The position numbers and the translations under genes are program-made. Below are positions 39,942 through 50,250 of a stretch of 64,000 bases of DNA, in pieces. The notes beneath the pieces are model-generated. The model did not search any database. It saw nothing but the letters and a program-made list of their open reading frames with translations, and was not told where the DNA came from. Source of the DNA: Perkinsus olseni (taxonomy: Eukaryota; Perkinsozoa; Perkinsida; Perkinsidae); assembly GCA_013115135.1 (NCBI GenBank), contig JABANP010000208.1, positions 22,077 to 86,076 on the forward strand. Reading direction: 5' to 3'. Numbering within the stretch: position 1 is the stretch's first letter; each line of letters begins with the position of its first letter.

Positions 39942-42900
39942 TTATTCGTCAAAGGAGAACACAAGATTGCCTTCGCTGTCGACGCTCCCTGCATTGTCGC
40001 CGAACATGCCCGTCAGGCTCTGACAACAAACCCCAGAGTCCGGAGCACCGGTACAACAGAAGATTGATACCCGACTCACCTCGTCACTGTCATCATCATT
40101 AAAATCATCGTCAACTACCGACGAGTTCGACATATTCGCCTTCCCCTTCCTGCGGAGGCAGACGACCTTCCGACTGACCCGTCCGCGGCCGCCCTACCTC
40201 AGATATGTCGGACTCCTGCTCCTCTTCGAACTCATCATCGTCCTCGCCCGTGGCATCAGTGGAGTTGTCGTCCTCCAACGGATCGATTTGACCATCTCCC
40301 GTCATCTCCCCTTCCTCCTCTTCCTCATCGTCCTCGTCATCATTCATGTCGCCTCTCTCGCTGGTCTGCAGAGGAAGTCACTCAAACCACAGAGGGGACA
40401 GTCCGCTGCCGCCAGTCTACGCCCTCACGCCGCTGCTCCTGTAGCCGTCGTCCCCAACTCACCAGTGACTCATCACCACCCTCATTCGTCATCAAAGCAT
40501 CGTCATCATCGTCATCAATCCTCCGTTGCTCGACTGTATCCTGTACAATAACGACTCCCCCGCAGTCCTCTGTGAAGCACCACCCACCAGTGGCACAGGC
40601 GGCTGACGGTCGATAGCTCCATCGTCGTCGTCCTCTATTTCTCGCTCAGTCCTTTCCGTAATTACAGGCGAGGCGCCCTGAAACCGAAAAAGATGGTGAA
40701 AAATTTAAAGCCCTCGAGAAACTCACCTGTTTCGAAATTGCAGCCAGGTCATGGCCCTGAAAAGGAATCGTTACCAAAGGCACGCACCGCAAAGATTTGC
40801 GCGCACCTTAAAGATTCCCTCAAAGATACTCCTAGGAGTATGAGGGAACTGCAGCGTGACGATGAACTCCTTAAACTTCTTCTTATCCTTCCAGATTCTC
40901 ACAGGCCCGGTGGCGCTGTGGTCAGTCACTTGCCACCTCGCCGGTTCCGACGCCACCACAACCCGAGGGCGCATCTTCCCCTCCCGCAAGACGACATCAG
41001 TTTGGATGTAGCCGTCAGAATCGATTTTGGACGGGGTCGCCAGGTCGGTCTTGAGGAAATATTTTTGATCTTTCTTCTCATCACCGAGTGCTTTCTTAGC
41101 GTCCTTCTTTAGTCACTTTGAAGTTGACCTGATTTTCATCATTAACAGCGGAGCGAAGCACTGCCAGCTCACATCATAGGTCGCCTTGGTGCGGGCTGGG
41201 GCTACAGCACGAACAGCATCAGCCGGCGCCACCTGAACCGTCGTCCAAGGACACGAGAACGCCGACCCGACCCACCTCGATGTTCGCCCCGGCCGAGTGA
41301 CCGTTGTGGGAAGCTACGCCAAAGGTCGCTTCCTCCTCCACGGCAAGAGGTACCTGACCTCGAGATCCCGGGTTCGATCCCCGGTAGCGGCTTCTTCACC
41401 CCCAATGCACGTCGTAGTTGGTTCAAACTAGCAGTGTCGGCGCCCTCAACCTCCAACTTCACTTCCTGCTCCAGGGCAGCCTTCTTGCCGTACGTCACCT
41501 TCACGGGATGCCAGTAAAAGTCCTGAAACGACCACGTGGCAGTGATAACGCAGCGCGACAAAGTACTCACTCCTTGGCCGTAGATCCGCCGCTCAACTCC
41601 TTCCACGAGCCAGGGACGATCTTAACCGCGCTGGGACGATGAGGGAAGAGGTCGGTGGTGATGGTGCCCTTCTTGTAGTCGATCTTTGCGTCCTTCTGTA
41701 CACCCCTCTTGGGTGTTGCCTTCCGGGCGGCAAAGCCACGGTTGACTTTAGCCTTTGCCCCGATGGAGATGTGGGCCTGCCCGGAGGAGGTCAGCGGGAT
41801 GGGGAGAGGGGCCTCCGAGACCCACTTTGAATTTTTTGGGCGCTTCACGTGCAGGGCTGGTCGCTCCGCCGCGCTTGTGCTGAGCAGTATAACGATACAG
41901 GAAGAATCTTAGGTCGACCCTTACAAGATCCGAGTCGAGGTTGAAAAGATCTCCAACACCCTCAATGATATCATCCTGAAGTAAGGATGCCCTCCCCCGA
42001 TCGGCATGCTCGTCTGCAATCACCTCGAAGTGCACGAACGAGCTGATCGTCTCAATGGCGTCGCGACAGCTGCCGAAGTCACTGGTCGTTTGGTCGAAGA
42101 CGATGCTGTACTTAACATCCTTTTTCTTTAGGAACCCGCCTGACCGGACACCTCAGCGATACCACAACTCTCCGAACTTACGAGCTCCTGCTAGAGAACA
42201 GGCCGGCCTCTTCCTCGCGCTTGCACGCCCCTCGCTCCATCACAACGTTGGACACTTGCACCACTTCCCCCTGCAACGGTGCTGCCCAATAGTGGCGATC
42301 TATCCCCCCGCCTTACCTTGTCGTCTTTGCACGCCAGGATTTTATCGTCAGGCTGATACCACAACACGCCCAACTTCTTCCCTCTCACGCTCGCTGCCGA
42401 ACCGCGGTCGTTGAACTAATAAACGAAAAGACCAGCGACTTTCCTGGTCTCCCTCTCCCCTACCTCCACAGTCAGGCCGCTGTTGCTAAGATCAATCTGA
42501 AAGACACTGCTACCACTGCCTAACCCTCGATCGCCTCACATGCTTGGTCTTCTGATTATACCCAGCCCTCCTGAGGACCTCCTCATACTCCTTCGGGATC
42601 GGCATCTTCTTCTTGTTTTTGCCCTTCTTCAACTAAATCAACAGCGGAGCGAAGCTCAGCAAAGGCCCGGCCCTCTCAACCTTACATGGTAGGCGTTCCA
42701 CAGATCAACGAAGTGAGACACAAACTCCCTCTGGCCGCCGGCCGCAGCGTAGCGGTACGTCAGACGAACGCTCGGAGCGCCTCCACTGCCCTCGTCTCTT
42801 CTTCTTGCCCGTTACGGCCGAGTCCATCGTGATAACCCAACCGCCGTCATCACTTTGATGGCATTTCGGTGGGGACTTTATCGTAACCTCGCACAGTTGA

Positions 42901-43555
42901 ACCTAAGATACTCAAAGATTCTCACAGCGCACAGCGACGATTCTCTACATCCGAGCGAGGCTTCCCGCCCTGATCACCGCCGCCCTTGCCGCACAACTCC
43001 TGAAGTTTTCTTATCTAAGGGAACGGGGAGACCAGAAGAACGACCAATTTGAGCCGCTAAAAACGTTCGACGTAAAAAATGCGACAAAACTGCCGGAAAA
43101 ATTTTGGCCTTCCGGGAGATTTTCGCGCCGTGAGCCCGCCGTCGAAATCGGACAGCAAATACCGAGACGAAACTCGACGAGTAAACTTTCAAATTATCAC
43201 CATCAAACTCTCAACCGCACGCGAGAAGATGCCCTCCCAAACTGGATGAGACACCCTTCACCGTCGAGACCACCAACGTACCGATTCCTCCTGTCCGGTG
43301 ACTGCTGCTGTCGTTGGCATCTTCAACTGAGGTTACACACAGAGTGACCTTCCACGAGCTGCATGATTCGCTCACCTTGACCTGATGAGGGAAGGACTTC
43401 GCGGTCTCCCATTCTTGAAAGGAGATATCAATATCATTTTTGGGTATCTCGACGTGACGATGTAGAACGGTTGACGTTTCGATAGGCTCGGTAGCATGAA
43501 CCTGAGCAGAAGTCACCGAACAGAGCCCCCACGCGGCCAGACTTACTTCAAGTGG
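39942..43555 (-). CDS. Large modular secreted protein, paralog of 34941-39525
   Basis: The same exon order as its left neighbour can be read: near 43480-43380 a segment VEIPKNDIDISFQEWETAKS matching IKDAGVDIVVQEWDDAQS, near 43175 FVSVFAVRFRRRAHG, near 42730 QREFVSHFVDLWNAYH, and near 42495 IDLSNSGLTVEVGERE. Further exons contain HFEVIADEHADRGRASLLQD (near 42010), GQAHISIGAKAKVNRGFAAR (near 41770) and FYWHPVKVTYGKKAALEQEV (near 41500). The C-terminal part is strongly acidic (DDEDDEEEEEGEM near 40330), and a stop follows SEGNLVFSFDE at 39942. The signal-peptide exon was not fixed. Intron ends often read TCTTAG. It may comprise more than one gene. Confidence 0.42.
41148..41159 (+). repeat. Dispersed 12-mer GCGGAGCGAAGC
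   Basis: Exact copy, preceded by TTAACA, in a probable intron of the minus-strand gene. Confidence 0.7.
41371..41384 (+). repeat. B-box 14-mer with perfect T-arm
   Basis: CCGGG-TTCGATC-CCCGG forms a perfect five-pair T-arm. It lies about 22 bp into the intron that follows the exon ending QLRRALG on the minus strand. The preceding TACCTGACCTCGAGATC resembles a tRNA anticodon arm. Confidence 0.6.
42644..42655 (+). repeat. Dispersed 12-mer GCGGAGCGAAGC
   Basis: Exact copy preceded by TCAACA, as at 55311. Confidence 0.7.
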
Positions 43556-43796
43556 GCCTGTCGAGTAGACGAATAGCAGGCAGCCGGCGTAGAGCGTCCA
43601 AGAGAGACTAGGGGGGAGTTAGTCATGCGATGGCCATACACTGACACCCTGAAAATCCACAGCATCCCTCCAGAAAATAGGAGACGCCCTCGACGGGTTC
43701 GGCCATCACCAACTTCGTCGCGGAGGACCGCCGGAAAGGGCTGATGAACACAAGCCCGTCGCTTCACACCAACAGCAACATGCACATCGACATTAT

Positions 43797-46430
43797 CTAG
43801 AAGACACTGCTTTGACGTCTCTCACTAGTTGGGGGCTGGTAAGGGGAGTAAGGAACAACCCTCGGGATCAGGATGGCCTCCCTCCTCGGGCGGCCCATAG
43901 TCTTGGAGAGAACAATCTTCGTCAACTCAGTCACGAGCATCTTGTCTTCCTTCACAATCTCCGTCTGTTCGTTCTCACCATCAACGTAATCCTGATCACA
44001 CAAAAACTGTCCCCTACCATAACTAGGCCTCGTCCTACTGAATAGAAGATGGGGGTGAGGGTGAGGACCTCCACCAACGCCCTGCACTCCCGCTCAGTCG
44101 CGCCGTACTGAACCATGTACATCGACATCCGAGCGTTCATTGCCTCACCACCAAAGCCAGCATCTGAGAACAACCGTAGTGACCGGAGACCAGGAGAAGC
44201 TGTGCTCACAAATGGGAGTGAACATCATCTCCTCGCCATTATAAGACGTGTAGGGTATGCATGCTCGCGGAGCGACATAGACATCCGCCATCCAATTTAC
44301 GGAGACACCTTGTCGAGCGAAGAAATCCTAAACAACGAACCTCCCCGTTCTAGAGAGCTTCGCTGTTGACCTACGTAGCCGACGACCTGCAGGTTGAGGG
44401 GCGGGAGGCGAGTGTAGTTGAGTAAAGGCGTTCCAGGGTCGGCATCTTCTATAGCGTTCAAGGTGGAGGAAATAGAAGCAGCAGAGGAACGTTTTGGGGT
44501 GGTCGGAGAGGAGTCAAAGAGATGCAGGGAAAATACTGAGTTGTCGTCCGCAGCCGACTGGCGGGGAGAGGTTGCGGCCGAGCCGGTAGCAGATCGGCGA
44601 GGGGACGTCGGTGTCGACGAGGCAGCGGACTGAGCAGCTTCGGGTGTGACATCTTCAGTGGTCGATGGGCGGGGAGAGGATGTTGATGTACGGGCTCGGG
44701 AGTTGGCATCGTCGGCGGTAGAGTGGCGAGGGATGGACGGACTAGAGCCGGCGCTGGGATGGCGAGTAGTGGCGGATGACGAAGCAGACGTGGCCGGGGA
44801 CTTCGGAGGGTTTGGCGAGTTCGTGTCAGCTTCAGTAGTCGGGGACCTGAGTAACGGTATCTGAGCCCTCGTTATAGTCAATCACGTTATGCCTTACCGG
44901 AGTGAACCACCAAGGATCGCCCAAAGGCTTGGTCCCGTTAACGCCCCGAGCGAAGCACGTGCTCAACGACGGTCACATTGCTGCTCTTCCCTTTCTTATC
45001 AGCGACTTGGCGACTCTGAGTGGACAACGGTTCTCGATCTCTCCTCATCTCTAACGACCCCACCTTATAAAGGCCCTCGAGCATGAGGGCATGGGCCATG
45101 AAGGCCCCATAGGCTTCCTCGCTCGAGTCGTAGAGGAACTCGATCGTCACGTCCGCGGTGATTTGCGTCACAACGCTGCTGGCCTTCATCTTAATGGTAG
45201 GCAGACCGCTCTTGGGATCGATGAATGCTTGGGGCAGCTCAGTGAGCTTTACTGTGCATACCGTTATCTGCTCGTCAATAGTTGGCAAAGGACAACAACG
45301 AAGGAACCCCCACGTAATGCGTGCTGCTGTGACGCTTCTTCTTGAGGCCGCATAGCTTCTGCACCTTTCCGACCTACCCAAAACACCTCTGCGAACCCCA
45401 CCAGCATTCCCGCTCCACCTCCTGAGCTCCATCGCCATCAACGGTGTAGGGCAGGCTCGGCACTTGCACCTACCGCAACAGCCAAGTCGGTGTTTACCAT
45501 AATGATGATGATGAGCGGCTCACCGCGAAGGCCGCGTATTTCTGAGTGGCGAGGGGCGTCCAGCTGTTGAAGGTGAAGGTGGTGGGCTTGTTCGGGTGGC
45601 GTCTTTTCGGCAACTTCTGCACCTTCACGAAGTTCTTCACATCCTTCCACCCGAAAGGCTTCTCATTGATGGTCAAAGTCCTCTGGATGAAATGGGACTC
45701 CCACGTTCCATTGACCGGGGGCGCAAAGGGACGTATCTTGGCGGCACCTTGCTCCTGACAGGTTAACCTCTAAGATACGCAGCGGCATCAAAAGATACCA
45801 CCCTCCCCTTACCCCATGCCCGGATGCACGGAGATCGGTAACGCTCATGCCCTGAAAGGAATAAGTGACCCTGCTTGGCACAGCAGTCGGGCGGCCCCTA
45901 CCACCGAGCCCGTACTCCTGATGCTCACGTGACCGCTCCGGCGTCTCTCCCTCAGTAGTTCTGCGTCCTGATACCAATACAGTGTAGGCGATCGAAAACC
46001 ACGTGAAAGGCACCTCTGTCGGCTCTAAGTCGAGATCCAGCCCAAAAACTTCTGCATCGCTGCGACGCTGAAGTAGAAGAGGGAGCAGTCCGCCCGTTCC
46101 ACACGACACTCCGACCCTCGCAGCCCTACCGAGGAGGTTGAACTGGCTCTCCTCCGGCTGCTGAGTCCACTCGACCGGCGACGCATGGCCACCGGCATCA
46201 CCACGTCCTGGACGGAAGCGTGTCTTGGGAGAAGAACCCCTTCCCTACCGTTTCCACGTCAAAACCATTCAAGTCGTCGGCTGGGTCAGGATAACTTTTG
46301 TGAAAGTACACACTCCCTTCGCTCGGCAACACCTGACTCCAACAACGCTGCCCCGTCACAAGGAGATGAAGGACAACCCCACCAGCAAGAGGCAGGCAAG
46401 GAGGCCCACTGCGGCGTTGGTGACACGCAT
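43797..46430 (-). CDS. Secreted protein with Ser/Pro-rich region, paralog of 50251-51980
   Basis: A signal peptide begins at 46430 (MRVTNAAVGLLACLLLVG). The following exons include VLPSEGSVYFHKSYPDPADD (near 46340), SHFIQRTLTINEKPFGWKDV (near 45680), TFTFNSWTPLATQKYAAFA ending at a GTGAGC donor (near 45530), LTELPQAFIDPKSGLPTIKM (near 45250), a Ser/Thr/Pro-rich linker (44830-44480), LPPLNLQVVGYVG (near 44390), MMFTPI (near 44230) and YMVQYGATERECRALVEVLT (near 44100). The stop at 43797 follows RVVPYSPYQP. Nearly every block has a counterpart in the gene at 50251-51980. An outer-surface or secreted role is inferred from the signal peptide and the low-complexity linker. No known domain is recognised. 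Confidence 0.55.
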
Positions 46431-46907
46431 GGTCTACAAAATCCCTGTGCGGAAAGACACCCCTCTTCTGTGACCCGAGCATTGACGAACCCAAGCCCCA
46501 GTGACAGTTAATTCAATGTTACCGATAGAAACGAAGCTACGCGCATTCAGAACTTCCTAGACACTCGCCTCGGGCTTGGGAGGGGCAGCAGAGGTCTGCT
46601 TATCCTCACCGCCAACCACCTCGAACTTGAAGGTTCGACTCAGCGGCTCGGCACGAGCGACTTTGAGGACCTTAAAAAGCGATGGTCCTCCAAGATAGCA
46701 GCAGTTGCATACCAATGGCCGGCGGCCGGAGCTGCTGCCTCCCCCCTCGAGGCTTCCCTTCACAGCTTCACGGACTAAGGCGTCTCGGACGAGGGCGAAG
46801 TGATGAGGGGATACATCGACCTCTCGACACCACTGAAGTTCCTGTTCTCCAAGATTCTTCACACATTCCGATTTAACCTGGGAAAGGCGGCTAATGATGA
46901 CGACCCG

Positions 46908-46921
46908 GGTTCGATCCCCGG
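46908..46921 (+). repeat. B-box 14-mer with perfect T-arm
   Basis: CCGGG-TTCGATC-CCCGG, preceded by GACGACC as in the tRNA-like sequences near 1430 and 55130. No acceptor-stem partner is found. Confidence 0.6.
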
Positions 46922-47297
46922 TCACGACATCTACTCACAATATCCTTATTCACGCGACGCTTTCTAAGAACGTGTTTCCTCATCCATGCATCAGGGATAG
47001 ACCCTTGCTGAGGACGGGCAGCAGCATCAGCATCAGCAGCAGCAGCAGTGCTGTCCTTCGACGGCCCCTCCAGCTCCTCCAGCCGATGACTTATTCTTTG
47101 TTCTTCTAACAGTAACTACCAAGTAACAACCAACACTCTCGCAGAACATACCCCCCCCCACGAAGAGAGCGCCGCCTCCGTCATACGCCCCAAGCCGCAA
47201 ACACAGACGAGGGGCCGCCTTAAAGGAGTTGCTCCCTTCCATGATCAGTGGCCACCCTATCAACTGCTGTCAATAGAGATGAAGTTCACTGTTTATC

Positions 47298-48865
47298 TTA
47301 TCGACGTCCGAGCGTTCTTTTAAGTGGATGACACGGGAGTGGAACCTTGTCGTATTTTACGAGACCACGTCATGGCGATGCCCTCACCTGTTTGAACTCA
47401 TCACATTCGCCCTTCGAGTCGAAGAACCTCTCGACAGGTCGGAAGAGTCTGTTCAAGATTTGCCCTGCCCGGGTCTGTGCATTGACTGGAGGAGGGGGTG
47501 GGACTCCACCCGACCCTCGGATACGCCGGCGGAGGGGGCTGCTGCAGGACCATATCCCGGGCCACCACATAGCGCTTCATTTGCTCCCGAAGGGACAGTC
47601 GGGCGTTGTAGGCCAACAGGACGTCTAACACGTCCGATACCACACCACGAACAACTCGCAAGATCCCTCCTTACCAACTTTGATCTTCACATCCTCGGGT
47701 CTCTCGTTCGGTTGGAACTCCATGTCAGCCAGCAGGAGCTCCGCACAATCGTCATAGTCGACTTCAAAGTCTCCTCGCCTTGGTGTGTACCCGGGTATGT
47801 ACCTGGAAGGGCGTCTGGGAGTTGAGCGAAGGGCCCCTCTAGAGACACTGTATAGGTTACTTGTCAAGATCGTTTGTACTTGAAGCATCCCTCTTCCTCT
47901 TCCCAAAGACACTGTCGACAACCTGAGGCATACGCTCACTGCAAAACTGCAAGGAATGAGTGCCACTGGTAGGTTCCGAGTCAGAACTGTTATCGTCTCG
48001 CCTGGGATGTGGGTAGGTATCACAGAGGTCGTCACCATCGTCCACCTCGTCATAGACCCCTACTTACCGGGCCTTCGTGATCAGCCATCGGGTTCATCAC
48101 TGAGCAATGGCCATCAGCTTCAAGGACCTGCCCAGCTATCGAGTCCTTGGCCACCTTCCCCGTCGAAGAAGATGCTTCCCATGTTGAGTACCTACAGCAG
48201 TGCCACCTGGAGGGCTAAGGAAGAGGTTGCCGCTGTTACAGTAGCATAAACCATGATCGGCATTGGGACGGGGTGATCTCCTTCGAAGATCCAGCTCCGG
48301 CTTGGTGCATGCGGGCAAGGACGTCGTCCCAGGACCCGACCCCGACCTAGTAGGGAAGCAGTTACCCTCGCTTCTGAAGGAGCGCTGAGTTACCTTGGCG
48401 ACGGCATCGAGTAGGGCAAGGGTGTCTGCGACGGTCCAGATGGATGCGTCAGACGGGGTGCCGGCACTGGAAGGGTCGTTCTCGGCGGGAATAGGAGTAT
48501 CTGAGGTCGAAGCGTGCGTGATACGAGGTGGAAGATATCCACTCTACCTTGTGAACATTGCGAATCTCGGGAAGGTACAAAATTGAGAGGAGGTATGACA
48601 AGGTACGGCTCTTGGCGGTTAGTATCTGACCTCACATCCGAAAGGTCCCTGGTTCGATCCCCGGTCCCTCCTCCCGACCTGATGCCGCGAAACATGTTCC
48701 ACAATAGTCCTTCCCTTTGCATCGTATGTGTCCCTCGTCCTTCAGCAAAGATACCCCGCAATTGTAGCAAGTCGTGCCTGACGAGCACCGAGGCTGTCAC
48801 GTGCAAGGCCAGTCAACTGGCTCACGAAGATCCCCGCCGTCATGCTCGAGTTCAGGTGCTCCCAT
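47298..48865 (-). CDS. ADA2: Transcriptional adapter ADA2 homolog, multi-exon
   Basis: ADA2 is a subunit of GCN5-containing acetyltransferase (SAGA/ADA) complexes. From the start at 48865 (MGAPELEHDGGDLREPVDWP) the exons show a ZZ-type zinc finger (TCYNCGVSLLKDEGHIRCKG then YCGTCFAASG, near 48760-48680) and a SANT-like segment (IWTVADTLALLDAVAK near 48440, then GSWDDVLARMHQA near 48330). The ADA2 signature YTPRRGDFEVDYDDCAELLL (near 47780) follows, then the matching helices LAYNARLSLREQMKRYVVAR (near 47600) and LFRPVERFFDSKGECDEFKQ (near 47420). The frame closes soon after, at about 47298, so the C-terminal SWIRM domain of most ADA2 proteins seems to be missing. A tRNA-like sequence sits between the ZZ and SANT exons. 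Confidence 0.85.
48589..48671 (+). tRNA. tRNA-Val(CAC)-like sequence, probably a pseudo-tRNA
   Basis: The acceptor arms GGAGGTA and TCCCTCC pair at six of seven positions. The T-arm CCTGG-TTCGATC-CCCGG has one mismatch. The phrase CCTCACATCCGAAAGGTC strongly resembles the anticodon-to-T region of tRNA-Val with CAC anticodon. The total of 83 nt is about 10 nt too long, and the anticodon stem does not pair well. It lies in an intron of the ADA2 gene on the opposite strand, which fits a tRNA-derived repeat. Confidence 0.4.
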
Positions 48866-49185
48866 TTTGATGCAAAAATTGATAATTGGCTCCTCGACCT
48901 TCAGCAGATGAGTGGAACTTATTCTTCCGAGCCCTTCTAATTCTCGTTCGCCCGGGAAAGTGATAGACTCGAAAAAGTACAGTTGAACGCACCATCCCGA
49001 ATAATGCTCCAAGCCGACATATTCGGCATCTTCCCATGTTCAGCCAAAGATACTCGTTTCCCCCAGGACACATTGTCCAGTCCTTCCTATCAGCAGTTCA
49101 TTACATTCACAGGTGGCCCGACAGATTTCGTATTATCATTCATGGTTGGGCGCGCGCTACTTTCAGCGCTTTTTGTGAGTGTTGC

Positions 49186-49197
49186 GCTTCGCTCCGC
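49186..49197 (-). repeat. Dispersed 12-mer GCGGAGCGAAGC
   Basis: Exact copy in the gap between ADA2 and the duplicated exon fragment. Confidence 0.7.
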
Positions 49198-49384
49198 CTG
49201 AAAGTGATTTTACTAACCCCGCTGATGAACAAGAAAGTCTCTAGCGTATCTTAGGTTAACTCTCGTCACAGACGGTGGCCTGCAGAGGTACCGATTGGCA
49301 GGTTACTCGGGTGACGAACGGCAGCAGGTTTGTTCTCGAGTATCAAGTATAATGCGTGTGCGCTACTATGAGATGACGTATGGA

Positions 49385-49590
49385 AGGCGTGCTTCAACCT
49401 TAGATACGAAATCGCCCGACTGAAGGCGTCTCGTGAGAAGCTTGCCACAGCAGTGGACATGCAGTGTGAAGTGATGGCACAACAAGAGGTCTTCGAACCG
49501 GAGGGTGGTAATAAGGATGAGGATAAAGGAAGCAGCAAGCAGGAGGCACCTAAGGAAGGGTAGTAATAACTGGGAAAGGGGGGTCGGAAT
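49385..49590 (+). pseudogene. Isolated duplicate of a VPS13-gene exon
   Basis: About 206 bp nearly identical to 54060-54266, same orientation. It encodes CFNLRYEIARLKASREKLAT and continues to a Lys/Glu-rich end followed by a GT donor context (GGAAGG|GTAGTAAT). The homology stops abruptly at both ends. No other VPS13 exon is found nearby, so this is a stranded exon copy or the source of the exon now in VPS13. Confidence 0.75.
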
Positions 49591-49732
49591 CCAAAGTTCA
49601 TCTAGAGCCGCGGGGGCTTATGCCTCGGAGCGAAAGATAACCGGACTTTGGAAGCCTTTACACGGCGAAGGTCCCATCGCACTTTCCCGGCCAGAATCGT
49701 AAGTGATTGTGGGGCGAAATGAATGAATAAAT

Positions 49733-49962
49733 GGCAACAGAATGCTCTATTCTGTTGCCTACCGTTCTCGGACTGTACGCCGCGAGGCGTACGTTAATAA
49801 GCTGAGCTGAGGACTTAATCTCAGAAGGTTCCGTTCGTAGGGACGGGCGACCCGCCGCCGGTCATCTAGGATACACTACACACTTGAATCTGGTGGTGGT
49901 GTTCTCATTGACTCGGACACGCAGGCAACCTGCGTGAAGAGCCATCACCAGAGGCGGCGGTC
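49733..49962 (+). ncRNA. Candidate structured RNA: a run of consecutive hairpins
   Basis: The hairpins in order are: GGCAACAGAAT/ATTCTGTTGCC (11 bp, 5-nt loop); GTACGCC/GGCGTAC closed by a GCGA tetraloop; CTGAG/CTCAG; CCGTTC/GGACGG with a 4-nt loop; then a nested structure with outer stem GACCCGCCGCC (49849-49859) and GGCGGCGGTC (49953-49962), middle stem CTGGTGGTGG/CCATCACCAG (10 bp with one G-T), and inner stem CACGCAGG/CCTGCGTG with a 3-nt loop. No open frame crosses it. I could not match it to U snRNA, RNase P or SRP motifs. Strand is not proven, since perfect stems fold on either strand. Confidence 0.5.
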
Positions 49963-50250
49963 AGCAGTGTATTTCAGCATGTACCGCCCTCCCAGTTATG
50001 ATTACACTCAGGCCCGAGAGTACGAAGAGAGTGATTGAGCATCAATCGATAATGGGTTCTAATGAGATTTCGCCTGACGAGTGGTTTCGACAAGGGTGGA
50101 TGTGATGGTTCTGTTTGCCCTTGAAGAGGAGGGTACACTGAGAGACAATGCTGAACGCAAATCCACTGTTCACTATTCACACCAACATGAACACGAACAA
50201 CGACATCGAGCTCTTTCGTCTTCAAAACTTCGGCGTCCTTCTCAAACGGT

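Noticed and set aside
41371..41384. tRNA gene around the perfect T-arm
   Set aside because: No acceptor-stem partner at the right distance upstream.
44297..44881. Plus-strand frames in the Ser/Pro-rich linker region
   Set aside because: They are reverse readings of low-complexity coding sequence on the minus strand.
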